The notes below the pieces were generated by a model, which saw only the letters and a list, made by a program, of their open reading frames with translations, made no database searches and was not told the DNA's origin. Source: JBHENW01 sp046261875 (lineage in GTDB: Bacteria; Acidobacteriota; Thermoanaerobaculia; UBA5066; Gp7-AA6). Taken from it: a stretch of DNA of 8,615 nucleotides. Position numbers and translations under genes: made by a program. Within the stretch, counting starts at the first letter, position 1. Every line of letters begins with the position of its first letter. Below are positions 1 through 5,407 of this stretch, piece after piece. Where the stretch lies: positions 1 to 8,615 of the forward strand of contig JBHENW010000197.1 in NCBI GenBank assembly GCA_046261875.1, in the 5' to 3' direction.

Positions 1-316
1 CGCCCGCCCCGAGCAATGCGGCGGCGGCGAGGCCGATCGCGGCCACGGGTCCGACGCCGGGAATCAGGAGGCTCGCCGCCGCTTCCGCCAGGCCGAGGCC
101 CGTCGTCGCTCCGAAGACGCCTCCGACGACTCCTCCCACCGCCTTGCCCATCCCCGGCTGCTCGGTCTCGGTCGTGGGGACCGCGTGGATCTGGCCCTCG
201 GAAGATCCGGGAGTCAAGAGAGTCAAACGGTCTGAGGGGATTCCGGAAGCGCGAAGCGACTGGAACGCCCGCTCTGCGGGCTCACGGCTCGAGAAGATCC
301 CGACGACGGTTTCCAT
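1..316 (-). CDS. Partial Gly/Ala-rich protein with general-stress-protein-like N-terminus
   Basis: The 3' part is cut by the window edge; 105 residues are visible. Residues 1-35 (METVVGIFSSREPAERAF..., then LRASGIP and RLTLLTP) resemble the short alpha/beta domain of YflT/GsiB-17M-type general stress proteins, in which a sequence such as V-G-x-F is followed by a helix and 'L...G...D.I.L'. Residues 57-75 are a glycine-zipper-like run (GKAVGGVVGGVFGA), and residues 80-105 form a hydrophobic Ala/Gly/Leu segment, which suggests membrane association. The ATG lies three bases after the TGA of the upstream BON gene and has no good Shine-Dalgarno of its own, so translation is probably coupled. The family assignment is tentative. 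The pairing with a BON protein suggests a role in envelope or osmotic stress. Confidence 0.6.
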   Translation of the reverse strand, partial: METVVGIFSSREPAERAFQSLRASGIPSDRLTLLTPGSSEGQIHAVPTTETEQPGMGKAVGGVVGGVFGATTGLGLAEAAASLLIPGVGPVAAIGLAAAALLGAG

Positions 317-319
317 CGC

Positions 320-835
320 TCAGAAAGTCTCGCGCTCGGGACGCCGGTCGCCCTGGAGTCCCGGCACGTCGTCCGGCTCTTCGTGCACCTCGAGCCGGTC
401 CTCGACTTCCTCGACGCCCGGCGTCTCTCGGACGGCGGCCAGCAGCTCGTCGACTTCCTCCTCCAGCACGGGGCCGGAGAGCGTGACGATCCCGTTCGAA
501 GCCGCGACCTCGATGGATCCCGGATGGCCGACCACCCGTCCGATGCGGGAGCGCACGCGCTCCGCGAGCACTTCGTTCGGAACGTCCTCCTCCTTGTGCA
601 CGAGCGACCGCGTCTTCGCCGCGACGCCCCGCGTACGGTTGCGCAGGTCGCGCGACCGCGCCGCGAGCGCTTCCCCGGCGCGGTGGCCCAGACGCGTCGC
701 CTTGTCGCGGGCGAGCGCGCGCCGCTGGGCGCCCCGCTGCGGGTCGAGCACGTACATCAACAGCGCGCCGACTCCAAGGCCTCCGAGCAAGGCCAGCGCG
801 GAATTCTTTTTCGGACTCGTGTGAAAGATGTGCAT
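320..835 (-). CDS. BON-domain protein with single N-terminal membrane anchor
   Basis: 171 residues. Residues 12-30 are a short hydrophobic segment (ALALLGGLGVGALLMYVLD) followed directly by DPQRGAQRRA. This 'Y.LDP.RG.RRR' juncture is common in small membrane-anchored YtxH/BON proteins. A basic, Ala/Arg-rich helix runs from about 33 to 80. Residues 85-152 are a BON domain: PNEVLAERVRSRIGR, then the beta-strand IEVAASNGIVTLSGPV with the typical G-x-V-x-L-x-G core, then a helix and GVEEVEDRLEV. BON domains (OsmY-like) are thought to bind phospholipid or envelope surfaces. The tail is acidic. The ATG at 835 is chosen because GGGGAGG sits about 6 bases upstream and because residues before it are uncharacteristic. 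The gene follows the pepE terminator by only about 25 bases, so either it depends on read-through or a promoter lies within the end of pepE. It is probably cotranscribed with the downstream Gly/Ala-rich gene. Confidence 0.85.
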   Translation of the reverse strand: MHIFHTSPKKNSALALLGGLGVGALLMYVLDPQRGAQRRALARDKATRLGHRAGEALAARSRDLRNRTRGVAAKTRSLVHKEEDVPNEVLAERVRSRIGRVVGHPGSIEVAASNGIVTLSGPVLEEEVDELLAAVRETPGVEEVEDRLEVHEEPDDVPGLQGDRRPERETF

Positions 836-862
836 GGAAACCTCCCCGCGGCTTCGACGAGC

Positions 863-908
863 AAAAACTACGCCACGCAGGCCCGCGCTGCGCGCGCCCG
901 CGTGCCGC
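863..908 (-). terminator. Intrinsic terminator after pepE
   Basis: Reading the minus strand, a long GC-rich stem pairs 891-907 with 871-887 around a 3-base loop (888-890), with two mismatches and one G-U pair. TAG and then a run of five T (867-863) follow. It begins five bases after the pepE TGA (915-913). Stem, position and T-run together make a good rho-independent terminator, although the U-tract is short and offset by three bases. Confidence 0.6.
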
Positions 909-912
909 GAAA

Positions 913-1614
913 TCAGCCTTCGAGGAGAAAGTCCAGCCGCGCGCCGGGGAGATGCTCTTCCGGCGTCATCCCGCGGCGGAAGAGCCGCGCGCCCGTCACG
1001 CCGAGCAGGGTCACGCGTGGCGGCTCGATCCGCAGCATGGCGCCCTCTCGCAGGCCGATGACGGGGGGCGTGTTCTCCTCGTGGAACTCGCGGACCCTTT
1101 CCTCGCGCGTCTCGCCCATGTGACGCGATTGCGGATCGGGATCGACGTAATGCGGGTTGATGTTGAAGGGCACGAGCCCGAGCGCGCCGAAGCGCGGGGG
1201 TTCGAGGATCGGCATGTCGTTGGTCGTCTTGATCGTCACGCAGGCGACGTTGCTCCCGGCGCTCGTCCCGACATAGGGAGCGCCTCCGAGGACCCTCCGC
1301 CGGAGCGGCTCGACGAGGTCCAGGTCGTAGAGCGTCGTGAGGAGCCGGAACGTGTTGCCTCCGCCCACGAAGACGGCCTCGGCGGAGGAGACCGCGGCGA
1401 CCGGGTCGGCCGCATCGTGCGCCGAGTCGCACCCGTAACCGATCCGGCCGAGCCGTTCCCGCGCGCGCGCCGCGTAGGCCGCCCGGTCGGGGAGGGCGTA
1501 GGGTACGAAGAGGACCCGGCGGATCGGACCGAGGAAGCTTCGGAGAGCGTCCTCGCAGTGATCGAGGTAGCCGCTCCCGTGGAGGGTCGAGTTGCTGATG
1601 AGGAGGAGGCGCAT
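913..1614 (-). CDS. pepE: Dipeptidase E (alpha-aspartyl dipeptidase, peptidase family S51)
   Basis: 233 residues, close to the 229 of the E. coli enzyme. The family hydrolyses dipeptides with N-terminal aspartate in the cytoplasm. The start MRLLLISNSTLHGSGYL matches the family's usual N-terminus. GGGNTFRLL (residues 84-92) is the conserved GGG-N-F segment. The nucleophile elbow is GTSAGSN (116-122) with catalytic Ser118. TNDMPI (131-136) carries Asp133 and NINPHYVDP (151-159) carries His155; these match the E. coli Ser120/Asp135/His157 triad with a constant offset of two. The ATG has no Shine-Dalgarno sequence; instead a perfect 9-bp hairpin ends one base before it. The gene lies 30 bases downstream of the repeat-protein gene on the same strand and ends in its own terminator. 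The function is housekeeping amino-acid salvage, with no evident link to the BlaI operon beyond possible read-through. Confidence 0.95.
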   Translation of the reverse strand: MRLLLISNSTLHGSGYLDHCEDALRSFLGPIRRVLFVPYALPDRAAYAARARERLGRIGYGCDSAHDAADPVAAVSSAEAVFVGGGNTFRLLTTLYDLDLVEPLRRRVLGGAPYVGTSAGSNVACVTIKTTNDMPILEPPRFGALGLVPFNINPHYVDPDPQSRHMGETREERVREFHEENTPPVIGLREGAMLRIEPPRVTLLGVTGARLFRRGMTPEEHLPGARLDFLLEG

Positions 1615-1615
1615 G

Positions 1616-1638
1616 TCCGGCGGAGGATATCCGCCGGA
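1616..1638 (-). promoter_or_regulatory. Perfect hairpin abutting the pepE start codon
   Basis: TCCGGCGGA (1616-1624) and TCCGCCGGA (1630-1638) are exact reverse complements separated by five bases. In the minus-strand transcript the stem ends one base before the pepE ATG and fills the place where a ribosome binding site should be. It starts seven bases after the TAG of the upstream repeat-protein gene. It could be a T-less 3' end or processing hairpin for the upstream operon, or a structure that limits pepE translation. No T-run follows, so it is not a classical terminator. Confidence 0.5.
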
Positions 1639-1644
1639 CCGCTT

Positions 1645-2724
1645 CTAGCCGCGCCGGTGGATGCGCAGCGAGATGAGGTCCTGCGGAGAGAGGGTCTCGC
1701 GCTCCTGCGCGTTCATCCGCCGGATGAACTCCGGAGTGACGCCGTGGATCCGCATCCGCACGAGCTCCTCGGGGTCGACTCTCGTGTAGCCGAGTGCCCT
1801 GAGCTCCCGGACGAACTCGGCTGAGACGCCGTGAATCCGCATCTTGACGAGGTTCTCAGGCGCCAGGTCGCGGTACCCGAGCGCGTTCAACTCCCGCACG
1901 TACTCCGGATTCGCGCCGTGGATGCGCATCTTGACGAGGTCGTCGGGCGAAAGATCCTTGTACCCCAGGCCCTGCATGGCGCGGACGTACTCGGCGGTCG
2001 CGCCGTGGATGCGCATCTTGACGAGATCGTCCGCTGCGACCTGCCGATAGCCGAGCGCGGCGAGCTCGCGCACGAACTCCGGCGTCGCGCCGTGAATGCG
2101 CATCTTGACGAGGTCGTCGGCCGTGAGCTTCTCGTAGCCCAGGGACTTCAACTCCCGGACGAAGGCCGGGTCCGCGCCGTGGATGCGCATCTTCAGGAGC
2201 GTGTCGACCGAGAGGCCGTCGTAGCCGAGCGCTGCGAGCTCGCGGATGAAGGCGCGGCTGACGTCATGGAGCGCGAGGGAGTACGCCTTGTCCATGGAGA
2301 TCTCGCCGAGCTCGTTGCGCATCTCGTCGAGGAAGCCCCGGTCCGGCGTGAACCCGAAGGTGCCGGAGCCGCCGCGCCGGTCGGCGTACCCTTCGAACTG
2401 GAAGCTGCCGGCGTCGCGAACGAGCTGGAAGCGGACGGCCGTGTCCCCGGAGGCCGTCGGGGCAACGAACCCGCGGAGCTCCGCGAGGCGCACGTCGAAG
2501 CTGCTCTGCCACCGGCCCCGCGCCGACTTCCGGTGCATGGAGAGCTCCACCTCGCCGTCCACGGCGGGCAAGTCGAGAAACCAGCGCCCCCGGAGCGGCT
2601 CCTGGGCGAAGACCGAGGAAGCGAAGAGGGCGGTCAGGATGAGGGCCATCAGCGCGGCCAGAGCGAGCAGGCGGGAGCCGGAGACCCTCCCCTGGCCCGG
2701 CATCGTGTTCGTGTGCGAAGGCAT
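1645..2724 (-). CDS. Exported protein of 29-residue IHG helical repeats
   Basis: 359 residues. Residues 17-40 form a signal peptide (basic start, hydrophobic core LLALAALMALILTALFA, probable cut at VFA-QE after residue 40). Residues 44-140 look beta-rich (GRWFLDLP, VELSMHRK, VRFQLVRDAGSFQFEG, GGSGTFGFTP). From 143 the protein consists of 29-residue units with the pattern [ST]-x-D-[DE]-L-V-K-M-R-I-H-G-[AV]-[TND]-[PA]-E-[FY]-V-R-E-L-x-A-L-G-Y. Units start at 143 (degenerate), 172, 201, 230, 259, 288 and 317, with a truncated one at 346. The same repeats make up the tail of the M56 peptidase encoded just upstream. The ATG at 2724 is chosen for the GGAGGAGG at 2731-2738 and because it lies one base after the M56 stop, so the genes are a tightly coupled pair. 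An inner ATG at 2703 would still leave the signal peptide. The repeat function is not known; paired short helices and a binding role are inferred. Confidence 0.85.
   Translation of the reverse strand: MPSHTNTMPGQGRVSGSRLLALAALMALILTALFASSVFAQEPLRGRWFLDLPAVDGEVELSMHRKSARGRWQSSFDVRLAELRGFVAPTASGDTAVRFQLVRDAGSFQFEGYADRRGGSGTFGFTPDRGFLDEMRNELGEISMDKAYSLALHDVSRAFIRELAALGYDGLSVDTLLKMRIHGADPAFVRELKSLGYEKLTADDLVKMRIHGATPEFVRELAALGYRQVAADDLVKMRIHGATAEYVRAMQGLGYKDLSPDDLVKMRIHGANPEYVRELNALGYRDLAPENLVKMRIHGVSAEFVRELRALGYTRVDPEELVRMRIHGVTPEFIRRMNAQERETLSPQDLISLRIHRRG
1648..2298 (-). repeat. 87-bp coding tandem repeats (29 aa units)
   Basis: Seven full units and one partial unit repeat with an 87-bp period in the exported repeat protein. 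The period is visible in DNA: GCCGTG-[GA]-AT-x-CGCATCTT recurs at 1915, 2002 and 2089 on the plus strand, exactly 87 apart. Central units are more alike than the end units, which suggests expansion by unequal recombination in the middle of the array. Confidence 0.9.
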
Positions 2725-2725
2725 G

Positions 2726-4909
2726 TCAGTCCTCCTCCGGAGCTTCATCCGAGCCGTCCACGTCGAGCCGCCCTTCCCGAACCATGCGGCGCAGCTCATC
2801 GACGCTGAATCCGTGAATCTTGAGCGATACGACGTCGTCGAGGGAAACGCGCGGCGCCGCCGCTTTGTACGCTTTCAGGTCCGCCGCGGAGACTTTGTGA
2901 ATCCGCAGGGCGGTCACCTCGTCCGCGGTCGCGTGCGTGTAACCGGCGGCCCGCACCTGGGAGACGAACTCGGGCGTGACGCCGTGGATCTTCAGGCCGA
3001 CGACGTCGTCCAGGTCGAGGTCGGTGAACCCGAGCTTGCGCATCTCGCCGACGAACTCCGGGGTCACTCCGTGGATCTTCGCCGAGACGACCTGATCGAA
3101 GTCGGGCGCCGGTATGCCGAGCGACTTCCATTTCTCCACGTCCTGCGAGGTGACGCCGTGGATCTTCAGAGAGACGACCTGATCCGCCGACAGCTTCCCG
3201 AAGCCGCTCCCCTGGGCGTGGCGGACGTACTCCGGGGTCACGCCATGGATCTTCATCGAAAGGAGCTCCTCGAAGTCGAGTCCCGCGAGGCCCGTCTTTT
3301 TCATCTCCTCGGCGAACTGCGGAGTGAGGCCGTGGATCTTGAGCGACACGATCTCGTCGATCTGCAGGTTGCCCCAGGACCGCCGGACCGACTCGATGTA
3401 GGCGGGGTCCACGCCGTGCACGCGCAGCGAGATGAGGTCGTCGGGGGAGGGACGCCCGAAGCCGAGGCCCTCGACCTGCTTGATGAACTCGGGGGTCACG
3501 CCGTGGACCTTGAACGCGATGAGCTGGTCCACGGTCAACCGGTCGCCGCGCCGCGCTTCCGCGGGCTTGGCGGGCTCCTCGGGTTTCTCCCGGGGCGCCG
3601 CGGCCTGCGCCAGGACGACGTCGTCGTAGGCGCCGGCGAGCGCCTTCGGCACGACAGCCAGAGCGCCCGCCACGCCGCCCGCGATCCCGCGCTTCACGCT
3701 TCCTTCGATGGCGGACCGGATCGCGGGCGCGACCGCTTCCTCGTCTTGGGACGTCTCGCACCCGGCGCACTCGTCCTCGGGATCTCCGGAGGCGAGGCCG
3801 TTGCCCGCGATCTGCGCCACGCCGTCGGGCAGCAGCAGGGCGCCTGCGCCGCCGGACGCCGCCGTGTCGGAGGAGGAGATCCGGAACGCCGCCCCCGTCA
3901 GGAGCAGCATCGAGAGCGCGAGGGCGCCCGCGACCTCGCGAGGGAAAGGCTCGGACCGATCGGGCCCGCCCAGCAGCCGCACCACGCGGCGCCGCAGCAC
4001 CCCGCCGTCGGCGGCCGTCTGCAGCCTCAAACCGGACGCGCGGCGCTGCTCGAGCTCGGCGAGGGCCCGCGCGAAGACGCTGGCGCTGCCGGTCGCCGCG
4101 ATTGCGAGGTCATCGCAGCAGTTCTCCCGCTCCAGGCGCGCGCGTTGAGAGACCCACCAGACGGCCGGGTGGTAGAAGAGGAGCGTCTCGACGGCGCTCT
4201 GTAGGAGATTGACGAGGTAATCGTGGCGCCGGATGTGGGCGAGCTCGTGCGCGAGCAGGGCTTCGAGGTGGCGCGGAGAGATGCCGGCGAGCGAGGCCGC
4301 CGGGACGAGGACGACGGGCTTCCAGATGCCGAGCGCGGAGGGGACGCGCACCGCGGCGGACTCCAGGAGACGGACGGGCCGCGCGACCCGCAGCCGGGCG
4401 GCGAGGCGGTCGAGTGTCGCCTGCCAGGCGACCGCCGCCGGCCGGGTCATCCGGCGCTTCAACCGCTGCGCCGCGGCCCAGCCGCCGAGATACCGGAGCG
4501 AGAGCAGGAGGACGCCGAGGCTCCACGCGAGGACCATCCAGGGCTGAAGCGTCGTGAAGCGCTCCTGCCACCACGCGGAGAAACGCGCAGGGAGCTCGGC
4601 GACGGCGACGTCGGGAGCGATCGGTCCGGCGGGTACCTGTTCGAAGGCGGCGTGGAGGGAGGGGATCTCGAAAGTTGGCTTCGCCCCGGAGCGATCGTGA
4701 CGGGTAAAGGTCACGATGGGCGCGGCCGTCATGAGGAGGAGCGCGCCGCACGACATCGCGTAGCGCAGCGAGGCGCTCCGGTTTCGCGCGACGGCGAGCG
4801 CCGCCGCGAGCAGGGCCGCGATGATCGTCCCCTGCCAGAGGAAGTGCAGAAGGCTCCAGCCGAGCGCCTGCCCCAGGGGTTGCGCGAGAAGCGTTTCGAG
4901 CGTCGTCAT
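2726..4909 (-). CDS. BlaR1-like M56 membrane metallopeptidase with nine C-terminal 29-residue repeats
   Basis: 727 residues. The N-terminal part is a BlaR1/MecR1-type M56 module with hydrophobic segments near 17-40, 49-67, 124-140 and 326-343. The zinc motif HELAH is at 221-225 within LLAHELAHIRRHDYLVN, and Glu262 in LERENCCDDLA fits the third ligand. In BlaR1 relatives this cytoplasmic peptidase is activated by a sensor signal and leads to loss of the BlaI repressor. Instead of a penicillin-binding domain, the tail after the fourth segment has an acidic CAGC stretch (381-384), a Gly/Ala hydrophobic stretch (407-426), a Pro/Lys/Glu linker (437-456) and nine repeats starting at 459, 488, 516, 545, 574, 603, 632, 661 and 689 ([VL]-[VI]-S-L-K-I-H-G-V-T-P-E-F core). 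The tail should lie outside the cytoplasm. The ATG overlaps the blaI stop (ATGA), and the repeat-protein gene begins one base after this stop. The protein is a likely signal transducer for the operon; its ligand is unknown. Confidence 0.9.
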   Translation of the reverse strand: MTTLETLLAQPLGQALGWSLLHFLWQGTIIAALLAAALAVARNRSASLRYAMSCGALLLMTAAPIVTFTRHDRSGAKPTFEIPSLHAAFEQVPAGPIAPDVAVAELPARFSAWWQERFTTLQPWMVLAWSLGVLLLSLRYLGGWAAAQRLKRRMTRPAAVAWQATLDRLAARLRVARPVRLLESAAVRVPSALGIWKPVVLVPAASLAGISPRHLEALLAHELAHIRRHDYLVNLLQSAVETLLFYHPAVWWVSQRARLERENCCDDLAIAATGSASVFARALAELEQRRASGLRLQTAADGGVLRRRVVRLLGGPDRSEPFPREVAGALALSMLLLTGAAFRISSSDTAASGGAGALLLPDGVAQIAGNGLASGDPEDECAGCETSQDEEAVAPAIRSAIEGSVKRGIAGGVAGALAVVPKALAGAYDDVVLAQAAAPREKPEEPAKPAEARRGDRLTVDQLIAFKVHGVTPEFIKQVEGLGFGRPSPDDLISLRVHGVDPAYIESVRRSWGNLQIDEIVSLKIHGLTPQFAEEMKKTGLAGLDFEELLSMKIHGVTPEYVRHAQGSGFGKLSADQVVSLKIHGVTSQDVEKWKSLGIPAPDFDQVVSAKIHGVTPEFVGEMRKLGFTDLDLDDVVGLKIHGVTPEFVSQVRAAGYTHATADEVTALRIHKVSAADLKAYKAAAPRVSLDDVVSLKIHGFSVDELRRMVREGRLDVDGSDEAPEED
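2759..3535 (-). repeat. Nine 28-29-residue repeats in the M56 tail
   Basis: The spacing between successive IHG cores is 29, 28, 29, 29, 29, 29, 29 and 28 residues. The units are more diverged from each other than those of the neighbouring exported protein; for example unit 2 has YIESVRRSWG, unit 8 has RIHKVSAADLK, and the last has IHGFSVDELRRM. The arrays in the two proteins share the same phase and core, so they are homologous. Confidence 0.85.
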
Positions 4910-5295
4910 CGTCCTTCCTCCTCGAGCTCGTCGATCAGGCGTCGGATATCGGAGAGGTCTTGCGCGCTGGCCGCGCCCCCGGCCAGCGCCTGCATCACCA
5001 GCCGGGCCGCGGAGCCGCCGAAAGCGCGGTCCATGAGGTCCCCAACGAGTTGCCGCTCGGTGTCCTCCCGGGGGAGGCGGGCCTCGTAAACGTGCGCCCG
5101 CTCCCGCTCATCGCGCTGCGTCAGCCCCTTCTCCGTCATGATCTGCAGGAGCTTGAGGACGGTCGTGTACCCGGTGACGCGCCGCCGGGAAAGCTCCTCG
5201 TGGACGTCCCGCACGGTGGAAGGCCCGCGGTTCCAGAGGACCCTCAGGATTTCCAGCTCGGCGTCGGTCGGTCGTGGAACGGTGGCCTTGGGCAT
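4906..5295 (-). CDS. blaI: BlaI/MecI/CopY-family transcriptional repressor
   Basis: 129 residues, the normal length of the family. Residues 9-72 form the winged helix: PTDAELEILRVLWNRGPSTVRDVHEEL is the family signature start, GYTTVLKLLQIMTEKGL holds the recognition helix, and RDERERAHVYEA is the wing. Residues 75-125 are the helical dimerisation part (EDTERQLVGDLMDRAFGGSA... with DLSDIRRLIDELEEE). Relatives bind operators as dimers and are inactivated by proteolysis when the partner M56 protein is triggered. The ATG at 5295 is chosen because the family motif starts a few residues later and AAGGA lies 6-7 bases upstream. The open frame continues further 5', but that part would cross the promoter and operators. 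The stop overlaps the M56 start by four bases. The drug-resistance name should not be read as resistance here: no beta-lactamase is present. Confidence 0.92.
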   Translation of the reverse strand: MPKATVPRPTDAELEILRVLWNRGPSTVRDVHEELSRRRVTGYTTVLKLLQIMTEKGLTQRDERERAHVYEARLPREDTERQLVGDLMDRAFGGSAARLVMQALAGGAASAQDLSDIRRLIDELEEEGR

Positions 5296-5319
5296 AAGCA
5301 GTCCTTGGTTGATACGAGG

Positions 5320-5349
5320 AAAATAGTACGAAGTTTTTCGTAAAGTCAA
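5320..5349 (-). promoter_or_regulatory. Probable promoter of the blaI-M56-repeat operon
   Basis: On the minus strand a TTGACT -35 (5349-5344, five of six consensus bases) is followed after 18 bases by a TATTTT -10 (5325-5320). The blaI ATG lies about 25 bases further on, leaving room for the AAGGA site. The stretch is clearly AT-rich against a GC-rich background. Confidence 0.6.
5327..5342 (-). promoter_or_regulatory. Operator 1: dyad TACGAA-N4-TTCGTA in the promoter spacer
   Basis: This is a perfect 6+6 inverted repeat with a 4-base centre, lying wholly between the predicted -10 and -35. BlaI-family operators are short dyads of TAC...GTA type placed over promoters, so this is the expected autoregulatory site of the adjacent repressor. 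Confidence 0.65.
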
Positions 5350-5364
5350 ACGAAAAATTTCGTA
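5349..5364 (-). promoter_or_regulatory. Operator 2: dyad AACGAA-N4-TTCGTA just upstream of the -35
   Basis: It has the same layout as operator 1 with one changed outer base. The centre-to-centre distance is 22 bp, about two helical turns, so two dimers would sit on the same face of the DNA. A weaker third dyad-like stretch (TACGAG-N4-ATAGTA) covers 5313-5328. Confidence 0.6.
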
Positions 5365-5374
5365 GTTGGTCGGA

Positions 5375-5396
5375 CCGGCGGGGCCGGGGGCGCCGG
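5375..5396 (-). terminator. Weak candidate folD 3' hairpin
   Basis: CCGGCG (5375-5380) and CGCCGG (5391-5396) form a 6-bp stem with a 10-base loop, 11 bases after the folD TAG. The nearest T-run on the minus strand (5357-5353) is about 17 bases further on and belongs to operator 2, so this is at best an imperfect terminator. It lies between folD and the blaI promoter. Confidence 0.25.
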
Positions 5397-5407
5397 ACGG
5401 CCACACC

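Noticed and set aside
952..1824. Long plus-strand open frame opposite pepE
   Set aside because: The minus strand encodes a complete S51 peptidase with catalytic triad; the plus-strand frame shows no recognisable domain.
1648..3535. Regularly spaced repeats that could suggest a CRISPR array
   Set aside because: The period of about 87 bp is exactly 29 codons, the frame stays open, and differences are mostly synonymous or conservative. They are protein repeats.
2246..4204. A 652-codon plus-strand open frame antisense to the M56 gene and part of the repeat protein
   Set aside because: It crosses two well-supported minus-strand genes with recognised motifs; its apparent repeats are just the antisense of the 87-bp coding units.
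4906..5295. Beta-lactam resistance locus
   Set aside because: There is no beta-lactamase or penicillin-binding domain anywhere in the window; the M56 tail is made of unrelated repeats.
4906..5406. Longer version of the BlaI protein with 37 extra N-terminal residues
   Set aside because: The extra part would translate the promoter and operator island and has no ribosome site; the family motif begins right after the ATG at 5295.
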